A DNA stretch of 64,000 nucleotides from HGM13233 sp964478515 (GCA_964478515.1 CAYZIL010000006.1:1-64000), one strand, 5' to 3'. Counted from the stretch's first letter, positions 46,633-54,905 are shown. Made by a program: numbers and translations. The notes: generated by a model not told the origin, from the sequence alone.

Positions 46633-47460
46633 ATGGAAATTAAGAAATACGCAAATAAAGAGCATTACACGGCCGACGATTTTTTCGATATAGTCCGCCT
46701 GCTGCGCGACCCGGTGGACGGTTGTCCTTGGGATAAGCAGCAGACGCACGAGTCCATTCGGCACAACTTTCTTGAAGAGACATACGAGGCCTGCGACGCT
46801 ATCGACAAAAAGGACTCCGAGCTGCTGTGCGAAGAGCTTGGCGACGTATTGCTGCAAGTGGCGCTGCACGCCGAAATAGAGCGGCAGGGCGGCGGGTTTG
46901 ACGTCGGCGACGTCATAGACGGCATTTGCCGCAAGCTGGTGGTGCGCCACCCGCACATTTTCGGCGAAGCGACGGCCGCGACCAGTGACGAGGTTCTTAC
47001 CACCTGGGAGGCCATTAAGAGAAAGACCAAGGGACAAAAGGCCGGCTCCCAGGCGATAGACGACGTGCCCGCGGCCTTACCGGCACTCGCGCGCAGTCAA
47101 AAGGTACAAAAGCGCGCCGCAGACGCCGGCTTCGACTACCCGGACACGCAGGGCGCGCTCAGCGACTTGCACAGTGAAATTGTCGAGCTGGACACCGCGG
47201 TTCGCGAAAACACCAATGTCGCCGAGGAACTGGGAGACGTAATTTTCGCCGCTGTCAACGTTGCCCGCTTTTGCGGGATAGACGCAGAACAAGCGGCAGA
47301 GGCAGCCTGCAACAAATTCGTCTGCCGCTATAAAACGGTTGAGACCGCCGCACAGGCAAAAGGCATAGATATGAAGTGCAGCGGTATCGATATACTCAAT
47401 GAGCTTTGGAAATATTCCAAAGAGCAGAACAACGGAAAGGAAATACAAAAACATGACTAA
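46633..47460 (+). CDS. mazG: Nucleoside triphosphate pyrophosphohydrolase MazG
   Basis: A 275-residue house-cleaning NTP pyrophosphatase. The N-terminal MazG repeat has LRDPVDGCPWDKQQTHESI and the EE..E/D metal motif (EETYEA, LLCEELGDVLLQV). A second repeat (SEIVELDTAV, AEELGDVIFAAVN) follows. It corresponds to the MazG half of Bacillus YabN and lacks the tetrapyrrole-methylase half. It overlaps hup by eight bases. Confidence 0.93.
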   Translation: MEIKKYANKEHYTADDFFDIVRLLRDPVDGCPWDKQQTHESIRHNFLEETYEACDAIDKKDSELLCEELGDVLLQVALHAEIERQGGGFDVGDVIDGICRKLVVRHPHIFGEATAATSDEVLTTWEAIKRKTKGQKAGSQAIDDVPAALPALARSQKVQKRAADAGFDYPDTQGALSDLHSEIVELDTAVRENTNVAEELGDVIFAAVNVARFCGIDAEQAAEAACNKFVCRYKTVETAAQAKGIDMKCSGIDILNELWKYSKEQNNGKEIQKHD

Positions 47461-47728
47461 ATCCGAACTTTCACAGAAGGTCGCCGAGATGACCAGCGCG
47501 AGCAAAAAAGACGCCGAGGCGTCCGTTAACGCCGTATTTGTGGCGCTGACCGAGGCGCTTGCCGCCAAAGAGAAGGTCCAGATAGCCGGCTTCGGTGGGT
47601 TTGAAGTTCGCGAGCGCCCGGCCCGCACCTGCATCAACCCGCGCACGAAAGAAAAGGTCGACGTTGCCGCGACCAGCGTTCCGGCTTTCAAAGCAGGCAA
47701 GTCCCTTAAAGAGGCCGTCGCAAAATAA
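47453..47728 (+). CDS. hup: HU-family DNA-binding protein
   Basis: A 91-residue histone-like protein that bends and compacts DNA. MTKSELSQKVAE opens it, GFGGFEVRERPAR is the arm hinge and FKAGKSLKEAV the closing helix. The ATG at 47453 is chosen because it gives the standard HU length and has AAGGA upstream; it overlaps the mazG stop. Confidence 0.96.
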   Translation: MTKSELSQKVAEMTSASKKDAEASVNAVFVALTEALAAKEKVQIAGFGGFEVRERPARTCINPRTKEKVDVAATSVPAFKAGKSLKEAVAK

Positions 47729-47736
47729 ACGAGTGA

Positions 47737-47756
47737 AAAGCCGCGCAAGCGGCTTT
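47737..47756 (+). promoter_or_regulatory. Hairpin between hup and rqcP
   Basis: An 8-bp stem AAAGCCGC/GCGGCTTT closed by a GCAA (GNRA) tetraloop, followed by AACTTTTC and no long T tract. It is more likely a processing or partial attenuation site than a full terminator. Confidence 0.5.
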
Positions 47757-47774
47757 AACTTTTCGGAGAAAATT

Positions 47775-48017
47775 ATGAGAATCGACAAGTACCTGAAAAA
47801 CTCCCGACTCATAAAGCGGCGCACCGTTGCAAACGAGGTTTGCGACGCCGGTAACGTTTCCGTAAACGGCCGTGCCGTAAAGGCTTCGTATGACGTTAAA
47901 GTCGGCGACGTAATAAGCATTAAGCTCGGCGAGCGCACAATAAACGCCGAGGTGCTGGCGCTCAGCGAGGACCAGAACAAGGAAGCCGCGCGGCTGATGT
48001 ACAATATTCTTGATTGA
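47775..48017 (+). CDS. rqcP: S4-domain RNA-binding protein RqcP (YabO/Hsp15-like)
   Basis: An 80-residue single S4 domain (RIDKYLKNSRLIKRRTVA... NVSVNGR...VKVGDVI). In Firmicutes this protein binds stalled 50S subunits and supports RqcH-driven alanine tailing in ribosome quality control. The ATG at 47775 has CGGAGAA upstream. In spore formers yabP, yabQ and divIC often follow; here a terminator follows instead. Confidence 0.92.
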   Translation: MRIDKYLKNSRLIKRRTVANEVCDAGNVSVNGRAVKASYDVKVGDVISIKLGERTINAEVLALSEDQNKEAARLMYNILD

Positions 48018-48042
48018 CAAGTTTGGCACATGGCAAACTCAG

Positions 48043-48082
48043 CAGGCGCTTGCCGAAACCGACGGCAAGCGCCTGATGTTTT
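48043..48082 (+). terminator. Rho-independent terminator after rqcP
   Basis: A perfect 13-bp stem CAGGCGCTTGCCG/CGGCAAGCGCCTG (48043-48055 with 48063-48075), then ATGTTTTT. It ends the zinc-ribbon-flippase-mazG-hup-rqcP block. Confidence 0.92.
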
Positions 48083-48256
48083 TCGGCTAAAAGAAAGCGC
48101 GTAACGCAAACGCGCGGCAAGATAATAGCGCTTTTACACGGCGCTGCGAACAGCGCTTGGCAAACGGCGAGCGGCACAAGTGCTGCGCCGCCGCAATTTG
48201 CGGATGACCGGCCAGCATTATTCCCAGGAAGATGCGATTGACATGGAGACAGATAT

Positions 48257-48811
48257 ATGGAAATACTTTACCGCAAATTGACGCTTGAGGAATGCAGCAG
48301 AATTAGGGAGATAGACCCCTCGCAATATATTGGGCGGGCCTGGCGAGAGGCGCAAGGGCGCCGTCAGCTTGTGCAAATAGATTATTCGCAAGCTGATTTT
48401 CCCAACGGTTTCGAAAATCATCTGGCAAGCCTGGTTTCCACAATACAGACGGGCGGCAGTGTGCTGGGAGCGTTTTATAAAGAACGTCTGGTAGGGTACT
48501 GCAGCGCAAACAGCAAATGCTGGGGTGAGACATGCAAATACGCCCTTCTTGACCAACTTTTTATCACAAAAGAACTGCGCGGCAAAGGTATAGGGAAAAA
48601 CCTTTTTTTTAGGATGGCCGGTGATTTTGCAAAAAAGGGAATAGATAAATTCTACATTTGCGCGGCGTCAGCGGAGGAAACCATCGCTTTTTATTTTGCG
48701 TTAGGCTGCGAAGAGGCAAAAGAAATAAACCAAAAACTCTACCAGCTGGACACCCGCGATTTACAGTTGGAATTTGATTTCAGCAAACTAAAAAACCGCA
48801 GTAAGCTTTAG
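48257..48811 (+). CDS. GNAT-family N-acetyltransferase
   Basis: A 184-residue acetyltransferase with the acetyl-CoA loop LRGKGIGKNLF at about residues 112-122. The N-terminal half, which sets substrate choice, is not recognisable. It sits alone between two terminators and uses visibly more A/T-rich codons (AAA, TTT, ATA) than its neighbours, which may mark a later arrival. GGAG lies upstream of the ATG. The downstream terminator overlaps its last codons. Confidence 0.8.
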   Translation: MEILYRKLTLEECSRIREIDPSQYIGRAWREAQGRRQLVQIDYSQADFPNGFENHLASLVSTIQTGGSVLGAFYKERLVGYCSANSKCWGETCKYALLDQLFITKELRGKGIGKNLFFRMAGDFAKKGIDKFYICAASAEETIAFYFALGCEEAKEINQKLYQLDTRDLQLEFDFSKLKNRSKL

Positions 48812-48829
48812 GGCTTACTGTGGTTTTTT
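48790..48829. terminator. Bidirectional terminator (GNAT / ABC transporter)
   Basis: A 17-bp stem with one G-T pair (48790-48806 with 48813-48829, AAAAAACCGC.../...TGTGGTTTTTT). It begins within the last codons of the GNAT gene and serves convergent transcription units. Confidence 0.9.
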
Positions 48830-48906
48830 GTATCTGATTGAACTCGAAAACTGTACACACACTGCAACCTGTTTTTGCCGCAAGCAAGCGAGCTTTGCGG
48901 CAGCAA

Positions 48907-49644
48907 TTAGATTGTCCGGGTGCGAAAGCGCTCCAAGAACTGCTTTGTTTCCTCTCGCTGCGGCGAGCGGAAGAGTTTTTCCGGCGTGCCCTGTTCCCAA
49001 ATTACGCCGTCCTTCATAAAGAGAACCGCATCGGAAACTTCGGCAGCGAAGGCCATTTCGTGAGTGACGACGACCATAGTCAGCCCCTCGTCTGCCAGCA
49101 TTTTCATGACGTCCAGCACGTCGCCGACCATCTGCGGGTCGAGCGCGGACGTAGGTTCGTCGAATAGCAGCAGTTCGGGCTGCATGGCCAGCGCGCGGGC
49201 GATTGCTACGCGTTGCTGTTGGCCGCCGGACAGCTGGCGCGGCTTGGCGTTGACGTAGGGCGCCATGCCGACCTTTTCCAAATAGACCATCGCCTCGCTC
49301 TCGGCAGTCGCCTTGTCCTTTTTCAGAATGTGGCGGATGCCTATAGTGCAGTTGTCAAGCACGTTGAGGTTGGCAAAAAGATTGAAGCTTTGAAAGACCA
49401 TGCCGACCTTGGCGCGGTAAGCGGGCGCGTCGACGCCTTGAAGAACATCGGCGCCGTTAAAAATTATCTCACCGGAATCCGGTTCCTCCAGCAGGTTAAT
49501 GCAGCGCAGCATCGTCGACTTACCCGAGCCGGACGAGCCGATAACGCATTTGACCTGACCGCGCTCAATGGAGAAATCCACGCCCTTGAGCACCTGGTTG
49601 CCGCCGAACGATTTGACCAGAGAATTTACCTGTAAGAGACTCAT
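48907..49644 (-). CDS. Lysine (polar amino acid) ABC transporter, ATP-binding subunit
   Basis: A 245-residue GlnQ/HisP-type ATPase. Walker A is GSSGSGKST (about 36-44), the Q-loop VFQSFNLF, the ABC signature LSGGQQQR (about 138-145), and Walker B LLLFDEPTSALD. It powers the importer formed with the two genes upstream and overlaps the permease by four bases (ATGA). The lysine riboswitch in the operon leader suggests that lysine is the cargo. Confidence 0.93.
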   Translation of the reverse strand: MSLLQVNSLVKSFGGNQVLKGVDFSIERGQVKCVIGSSGSGKSTMLRCINLLEEPDSGEIIFNGADVLQGVDAPAYRAKVGMVFQSFNLFANLNVLDNCTIGIRHILKKDKATAESEAMVYLEKVGMAPYVNAKPRQLSGGQQQRVAIARALAMQPELLLFDEPTSALDPQMVGDVLDVMKMLADEGLTMVVVTHEMAFAAEVSDAVLFMKDGVIWEQGTPEKLFRSPQREETKQFLERFRTRTI

Positions 49645-50450
49645 TTTGCGCTGCCCTCCTTATTCGCCGGAGTGTAGTGCGCCATGCCGCTGGTGTGGGC
49701 GAGCGTGTCTGTCGTAGCGAGGTCGTAGTTGGCGGGGCCGTCCATGCGGCGCTCAACACGGCGCAGCAGCCAGGAGAAGAACACCGTCATGCACAGATAC
49801 ATGACCATGGCCACCGTGTAGGCCTCAAAATAGGTGTAATAGGCGCCGGCGACGGACTTGGTCGAGAAAAACAGTTCAACGGTGCCGATGCCGGCGAGCA
49901 CGCAGGTGTCCTTGATGTTGATTATCAGGTTGTTGCCAATCTGCGGCATGATGTTGCGCAGCGCCTGCGGCAATATGACGTAGAGCATCGTCTGCGTGTG
50001 GTTCATGCCGATGGCCTTGGCGCCCTCGGTCTGGCCGATATTAATAGACAGTATGCCGCCGCGCACAGTCTCGGCCATGTAGGCGCCGGTGTTGATAGAG
50101 ACGATAAAGAAAGCGGCAAACCACATGCCCATGTTAATGTGGAACAATGTCATGGAGCCGTAATAGATGAACATCGCCTGCACCAGCATCGGCGTGCCGC
50201 GAAACACCTCTACATAGATGGTCAGAATCAGTTTGAAAAACTTGACGACGACCTTTTTAAAGACGTTGTCGTTCTTTTCCACAGGGATAGTCTGAATGAT
50301 ACCGGCAATAAGACCGATTACGCAGCCAACGACCGTGCCGACGACCGCAATGAGCAGTGTCGTACCGGCGCCGCGCAGCAAAGCCGTGCCGTTATTTTGC
50401 AGGATGTAGAGAATTCTGCCGAAGAAATCTTGAGGTATCGTCGTGCTCAT
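49641..50450 (-). CDS. Lysine (polar amino acid) ABC transporter, permease
   Basis: A 269-residue HisM/GlnP-type membrane subunit with about five membrane segments. The EAA loop EGAKAIGMNHTQTMLYVILP and FRGTPMLVQ are typical of amino-acid permeases. The C-terminal tail of about 35 residues is hydrophilic. It starts one base after the stop of the binding-protein gene and overlaps the ATPase gene. Confidence 0.92.
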   Translation of the reverse strand: MSTTIPQDFFGRILYILQNNGTALLRGAGTTLLIAVVGTVVGCVIGLIAGIIQTIPVEKNDNVFKKVVVKFFKLILTIYVEVFRGTPMLVQAMFIYYGSMTLFHINMGMWFAAFFIVSINTGAYMAETVRGGILSINIGQTEGAKAIGMNHTQTMLYVILPQALRNIMPQIGNNLIINIKDTCVLAGIGTVELFFSTKSVAGAYYTYFEAYTVAMVMYLCMTVFFSWLLRRVERRMDGPANYDLATTDTLAHTSGMAHYTPANKEGSAK

Positions 50451-50451
50451 C

Positions 50452-51288
50452 TCAGTTACCCGAGCTCAGCGGCTGGGCGGCGATGGCATCGTTCATCATC
50501 TGCTCATAGTCCTCTACGGTGAGAGTCGCGAGCGCCTCGTTGATTTTGCCGAGCAATTCGTCGTTGCCTTTTTGCACGGATATGCCGATGTTTATTTCCT
50601 CGTCGGAAACAACAAAGTTGTCGTCGCTGCCGGTGAAGTCGAGCATTATCATATCGCCGTAAGCAAAAGTCGCGGCGAGCGCCGTGGGCGCGTCGGTCAC
50701 TACGAGGTTGACCTTGCCGGACTCAAGAGCGACCAGCATGGCGGGGGCGCTCTCCATGGCGGTTTGAATGTCGGCGTTTTCAATTTGCGGCAAGCAGACG
50801 TCATACCAAATGGTGTTCAGCTGCGAGGTGCAAGTCGCGCCGGCAAGGTCCGACAGGCCGGTCGCGTCGGCATAGGGGCTGCCCGCGGTGGTCAGCGAGA
50901 CGATGGACGCGTAGTAATAGGGGTCGGAAAAATCGACGGTTTGCAGGCGCGCTGCCGTAATAGACTGACCGGCAATGACGCAGTCGATAGTGCCCGCTTG
51001 CAGTGCGACGGGCAGGGAATCCCACTCAATTTGGTATATTTCCAGTTCCATGCCCAGATAGTCGGCGATGTATTTGGCCATCATGACGTCGTAACCGTAG
51101 GCATATTCGCTGCTGCCGTGGATGGGGACGGCGCCGTTGGAGTCGTCGCTCTGGGACCAGTTGTAGGGCGCGTAGGCACACTCCATTCCGACGCGCAGGA
51201 CGTTGCTGTCACTGTCAGAGGAGCCGCCGCAGGCGGTCATTACCACTACGAGTGCCAGCGCGAGCAATACACAAACAAGCTTTTTCAT
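50452..51288 (-). CDS. Lysine (polar amino acid) ABC transporter, binding lipoprotein
   Basis: A 278-residue SBP_bac_3 family solute-binding protein. A lipoprotein signal ends at C20 (VVMTACGGSS), so it is anchored outside the membrane. ECAYAPYNW and YGYDVMMAKYIADYLG are typical of the family. The ATG at 51288 follows AAGGAAA; a longer in-frame reading would run into the riboswitch. It is first in the operon under the lysine riboswitch, hence the substrate proposal. Confidence 0.92.
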   Translation of the reverse strand: MKKLVCVLLALALVVVMTACGGSSDSDSNVLRVGMECAYAPYNWSQSDDSNGAVPIHGSSEYAYGYDVMMAKYIADYLGMELEIYQIEWDSLPVALQAGTIDCVIAGQSITAARLQTVDFSDPYYYASIVSLTTAGSPYADATGLSDLAGATCTSQLNTIWYDVCLPQIENADIQTAMESAPAMLVALESGKVNLVVTDAPTALAATFAYGDMIMLDFTGSDDNFVVSDEEINIGISVQKGNDELLGKINEALATLTVEDYEQMMNDAIAAQPLSSGN

Positions 51289-51322
51289 TTTTATTTCCTT
51301 TCTTTTTTGAAATCTGCTGCAT

Positions 51323-51360
51323 AAAAAAACATGAACCTGCACGCAAAGCGCAGGTTCATG
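51323..51360 (-). terminator. Intrinsic terminator of the lysine riboswitch
   Basis: On the minus strand a 10-bp stem CATGAACCTG/CAGGTTCATG (51351-51360 with 51330-51339), with a further 3-bp inner stem, runs into a seven-T tract (51329 down to 51323). It lies between the lysine aptamer and the transporter genes, as expected for an expression platform. Confidence 0.92.
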
Positions 51361-51386
51361 GTCACAGAAAAAATCTGTATTCACGG

Positions 51387-51557
51387 CCATTGGATAGCGC
51401 TCCACTTAATGTGACAGTCCGTCGCATATTTTGCGCCGGACCAGCACCGCGCACTCAGCCGTGAGCGGTACTTCGGCGGCGATCCCCTTTCGGCCGCAGC
51501 GGAAATAGCTGTTTCCATAGCCGCGGATTAATGATGGTCGTCGCTCCTCTACCAAGG
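51387..51557 (-). ncRNA. Lysine riboswitch (L box)
   Basis: Read on the minus strand, the segment has the conserved L-box core: TAGAGGAGCG near the 5' end, GAAAGGGGATCGCCGCCGAAG-type sequence in the middle (around 51472-51491), and CTGTCA...AAGTGGAGCGCTATCC at the 3' end. P1 is formed by CCTTGGTAG (51549-51557) with CTATCCAATGG (51387-51397). A terminator follows. By analogy with known L boxes, lysine binding should end transcription before the ABC transporter genes. Confidence 0.93.
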
Positions 51558-51576
51558 ATGTTATTCAGTTTTTAAC

Positions 51577-51605
51577 AAGCTAACATTATCTTCGGCAATT
51601 GTCAA
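51577..51605 (-). promoter_or_regulatory. Promoter of the lysine riboswitch operon
   Basis: On the minus strand TTGACA (51600-51605), 17 bases, then TAGCTT (51577-51582) with an extended TG, just upstream of the aptamer. Confidence 0.65.
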
Positions 51606-51706
51606 TGACCAAAAGAATTTATTGGTCGATGTGATAAGAAAAGGGGGAAAAATGTGATTTCGTTGGTGATATTGACTGAAAAATTGTTGAGAATAATGTT
51701 TCAAAA

Positions 51707-51727
51707 TATACCAATCGCGATGGTATA
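51707..51727. promoter_or_regulatory. Palindrome between the two riboswitch promoters
   Basis: TATACCA (51707-51713) and TGGTATA (51721-51727) are perfect inverted repeats around ATCGCGA. The spacing resembles an operator for a dimeric repressor. No regulator gene is adjacent, so the partner is unknown. Confidence 0.4.
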
Positions 51728-51762
51728 AATATACAATCGTCCGAAAACACTGATTTTTTCGA

Positions 51763-51791
51763 TTGACAGTAGCATTCTGATTCCTTATACT
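51763..51791 (+). promoter_or_regulatory. Promoter of the glycine cleavage operon
   Basis: TTGACA (51763-51768), 17 bases, TATACT (51786-51791): the same near-consensus form as the rpoBC promoter. Confidence 0.85.
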
Positions 51792-51828
51792 TACATTAAA
51801 GGCAGGGGGTAAGAGAAATATCCTGAAT

Positions 51829-51994
51829 GACGGGTCCGGGAGAGACCGCCGAATAGCGGCGCCGAAGGGGAACGACTGCGTAGAACTCTCAGGCAAAAGG
51901 ACCGGATCCCGACAGAACTCCGTAGAGCCGCAAGCCGGCACCGAAGAAGCAATCCCCGTACGGGGAGAATCTTTCAGGTCACACGACGGAGACG
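51829..51994 (+). ncRNA. Tandem glycine riboswitch
   Basis: Two glycine aptamers in series. The first (about 51829-51911) has GGGAGAGACCG, GCCGAAGGGG and AACTCTCAGGCAAAAGGACC, closed by CGGGTCCGG with CCGGATCCCG. The second (about 51914-51994) has GGCACCGAAGAAGCAA and ATCTTTCAGGTCACACG, closed by CTCCGT with ACGGAG. A terminator follows immediately and gcvT lies downstream. By analogy with known cases glycine binding should allow read-through into the gcv genes. Confidence 0.94.
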
Positions 51995-52019
51995 CGCGAT
52001 TTTTCGCGCGTCTTTTTTT
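51991..52019 (+). terminator. Terminator of the glycine riboswitch
   Basis: A perfect 9-bp stem GACGCGCGA/TCGCGCGTC (51991-51999 with 52004-52012) with a TTTT loop and a seven-T tract. Its 5' arm abuts the 3' strand of the second aptamer, so the two structures can compete. Confidence 0.92.
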
Positions 52020-52063
52020 GTATTTTGCGACAAAACCAAAATAACAAATAACAGGAGTGCATT

Positions 52064-53149
52064 ATGGAAGCGAAGACACCACTTTACGAGCGCCATTTGG
52101 CAGCCGGCGGCAAAATTGTGCCTTTTGCCGGCTATCTGCTGCCGGTACAGTATCCCGGCGGCGTTATTGCCGAACATATGGCGGTGCGCACAGCCGCAGG
52201 GCTGTTTGACGTCTCCCACATGGGGGAGGTGGTTTTCAGCGGCGCCGGCGCGCTCGCCGAGCTCAACCGCCTGCTCACCAACGACTACACAAATTTGGCC
52301 GTGGGCCGGGTGCGCTACGGCGTAATGTGCTATGACGACGGCGGCACAGTGGACGACTTGATAGTCTACCGCACCGGTGAACAGAGCTATCTCGTCGTCG
52401 TCAACGCCGCCAACCGCGCCAAGGACGTAGAGTGGATGCGCGGCCATATTTCGCCCGAAACGGGCTTCAGCGACATTTCCGAGTCGGTCGCGCAGTTGGC
52501 GCTGCAAGGGCCTGCAGCCCAGAAAATAATCGAAAAAGTCGCCGCGCCGGCCGACATTCCCGAGCGCTATTACAGCTTTACCGTTTGCACTGTCGCCGGC
52601 ATAAAATGTCTGCTGTCGCGCACGGGTTATACCGGCGAGAGCGGCTTTGAGCTTTACTGTGCGCCCGCTGACGCCGCGGCGCTGTGGGACAAGCTGCTGG
52701 ACGCCGGCAGTGAGGACAGCCTTATTCCCTGCGGGCTGGGCGCGCGCGACACGCTGCGGCTGGAGGCGGCAATGCCGCTTTACGGCCACGAACTGTCGGC
52801 GCAAATTGACCCGGTCCAGGCGGGACTCGGTTTTGCAATCAAGATGGACAAACCGGATTTTATCGGCAAACAGGGGATTCTGGCGCGGCCAGCCGGGCGC
52901 CGTCGCCGCGCCGGTCTGAAAGTGACCGGGCGCGGCATAGTGCGCGAGCACTGCGACATTTTCGACGGCGACAGGCCGGTCGGCGCCTCCACATCTGGCA
53001 CGTTTTGCCCCAAGCTCAACGGCGCCTACGCCATGGCCATGCTGGAGCCCGATTGCTGCGAGCCAGGCCGGACGCTGAGCGCCGACGTGCGCGGCCGCAA
53101 AATTGAGGTCGAGGTTGTGCCGCTGCCGTTTTATAAAAAAGAAAACTGA
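52064..53149 (+). CDS. gcvT: Glycine cleavage T protein (aminomethyltransferase)
   Basis: Transfers the methylene group from the lipoyl arm of GcvH to tetrahydrofolate, releasing ammonia. 361 residues, normal length. TPLYERHLAAGGKIVPFAGY opens it; FDVSHMGE and the folate-site segment SRTGYTGESGFELY are present. AGGAG precedes the ATG. First gene after the glycine riboswitch. Confidence 0.96.
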   Translation: MEAKTPLYERHLAAGGKIVPFAGYLLPVQYPGGVIAEHMAVRTAAGLFDVSHMGEVVFSGAGALAELNRLLTNDYTNLAVGRVRYGVMCYDDGGTVDDLIVYRTGEQSYLVVVNAANRAKDVEWMRGHISPETGFSDISESVAQLALQGPAAQKIIEKVAAPADIPERYYSFTVCTVAGIKCLLSRTGYTGESGFELYCAPADAAALWDKLLDAGSEDSLIPCGLGARDTLRLEAAMPLYGHELSAQIDPVQAGLGFAIKMDKPDFIGKQGILARPAGRRRRAGLKVTGRGIVREHCDIFDGDRPVGASTSGTFCPKLNGAYAMAMLEPDCCEPGRTLSADVRGRKIEVEVVPLPFYKKEN

Positions 53150-53206
53150 CGGCGCCGTGCAGACGCCGCAAAACAGTAAATAATAAATCTTTTAAGGAGA
53201 AACAAA

Positions 53207-53587
53207 ATGAATATCCCCGAAGAACTGCTCTATGCCAAATCTCACGAATGGGTTCGCTTTAAGGAGGACGGCGGCGCCGTCGTCGGTCTTACGGATTTCG
53301 CTCAAAACGCCCTCGGCGACATTGTTTTTGTCAACCTGCCCGAGGTCGGCGACACTGTAAACGCCGGCGACACACTCGGCGACGTCGAGTCCGTCAAGGC
53401 CGTGTCCGACGTATTTTTTCCGGTGTCGGGAACGGTCAGCGCCGTAAACGAAAGTCTGCTTGACGACCCGGCAGCGCTCAACCGCGATCCCTATGCCGCC
53501 TGGCTGGTGGAACTGAGCGACGCCGGCGGCAGGGAAAACCTGCTTTGCGCCGGTGAATATGCCGACGTCTGCAAAGAGGAGGAGTAA
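53207..53587 (+). CDS. gcvH: Glycine cleavage H protein
   Basis: The lipoyl carrier of the glycine cleavage system. 126 residues. The lipoylated lysine is K64 in GDVESVKAVSDV. SHEWVRF near the start and PYAAWLVEL near the end are family signatures. AAGGAGA precedes the ATG. Confidence 0.97.
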   Translation: MNIPEELLYAKSHEWVRFKEDGGAVVGLTDFAQNALGDIVFVNLPEVGDTVNAGDTLGDVESVKAVSDVFFPVSGTVSAVNESLLDDPAALNRDPYAAWLVELSDAGGRENLLCAGEYADVCKEEE

Positions 53588-53588
53588 C

Positions 53589-54905
53589 ATGGCCGACTAC
53601 CTGCCGAGCACCGCTCAGCAGCGGCGCGACATGCTCGCCGACATCGGCGTGAAGGATATTGACGAGCTCTACCGCGACGCGCCCGCGTCGGTGCGCTGCG
53701 GCGAGCTGAACTTGCCAAACGGAATTGCCGAGCAGGCGCTGCGCCGCCGTGTCGGCGCTATTGCTGCAAAAAACACCGTTTTTCGCAGCATTTTTCGCGG
53801 CGCCGGCGCCTACGACCACTACATTCCGGCAGTGGTTGACGCGGTGGCCGCCAAAGACCAGTTCGTCACCGCTTACACGCCCTACCAGGCTGAGATAAGT
53901 CAGGGGATACTGCAATCAATATTCGAATACCAGACGGGTATTTGCGAGCTTACCGGTATGGACGTCGCCAACGCCTCGGTCTACGACGGCGCGTCGGCCG
54001 CCGCCGAGGCGGTGGCCATGTGTACCGACCGCAAGCGCCGCCGCGCGCTGGTCAGCGCCGCCGTGCAGCCCGACGTGCTCGAGACGGTGCGCACCTACTG
54101 CTTAGGCAGCGACACCGAACTTGTCGTCGTGCCGCAGCGCGGCGGCGTCAGCAACACAGAGCAAATGTCCGCCTTGTTGGACGAAAGCACCGCTTGCGTG
54201 CTGGTGCAATCGCCCAACCGCAACGGCCTTTTTGAGGACTGCGAACAGATAGCATCCCTGGCGCACGCAAAGGGCGCCCGCCTGGTGATGAGCTGTCACC
54301 CGTTGGCACTGGCTGTCGCCAAAACGCCGCGCGAGTGCGGCGCCGACGTCGCGGTGGGCGAGGGGCAGCCGCTCGGTCTGCCGCTGTCTTTCGGCGGGCC
54401 CTATCTCGGCTATATGGCCAGCACCAAAGAGCTTATGCGCCGTCTGCCCGGACGCGTTGTCGGCGAGACGCTCGACACTAAAGGCGAGCGCGCCTTTGTG
54501 CTGACGCTGCAAGCGCGCGAGCAGCACATCCGCCGTGAAAAGGCCGGCAGCAATATCTGTTCTAACGAGGCGCTGTGCGCTTTGCGCGCCGGCGCGTATC
54601 TCGCGGCCATGGGTCCCGACGGCGTGCGCGACGCGGCGGTGCAGTGTATGTCCAAAGCGCGCTACCTGGCAAAGGAGCTGTGCTCGGTACCTGGTATAGA
54701 AATGGTTTACCCGGGCGAATATTTCTGCGAATTCGTTACCCGCGTGCCGGTCGCCGCCGAAAAAATTGAGGCGGCGCTTGCCGAAAAGGGAATTCTCGGC
54801 GGTTTGCCGGTAGACGGGGGCATACTGTGGTGTGCCACCGAAAAATGTACCAAGGACGACATGGATGAGCTTGTTTCGCTGCTGCGAAAGGAGTGTGGCC
54901 GATGA
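53589..54905 (+). CDS. gcvPA: Glycine dehydrogenase (decarboxylating) subunit 1
   Basis: The alpha subunit of a split P protein, 438 residues from ATG 53589, which follows the gcvH stop by one base and GAGGAGGAG. It carries the non-PLP half: YLPSTAQQRRDMLADIG at the N-terminus, YTPYQAEISQGILQ and REQHIRREKAGSNICSNEAL. It forms a heteromer with GcvPB. It overlaps gcvPB (ATGA at 54902-54905). Confidence 0.96.
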   Translation: MADYLPSTAQQRRDMLADIGVKDIDELYRDAPASVRCGELNLPNGIAEQALRRRVGAIAAKNTVFRSIFRGAGAYDHYIPAVVDAVAAKDQFVTAYTPYQAEISQGILQSIFEYQTGICELTGMDVANASVYDGASAAAEAVAMCTDRKRRRALVSAAVQPDVLETVRTYCLGSDTELVVVPQRGGVSNTEQMSALLDESTACVLVQSPNRNGLFEDCEQIASLAHAKGARLVMSCHPLALAVAKTPRECGADVAVGEGQPLGLPLSFGGPYLGYMASTKELMRRLPGRVVGETLDTKGERAFVLTLQAREQHIRREKAGSNICSNEALCALRAGAYLAAMGPDGVRDAAVQCMSKARYLAKELCSVPGIEMVYPGEYFCEFVTRVPVAAEKIEAALAEKGILGGLPVDGGILWCATEKCTKDDMDELVSLLRKECGR

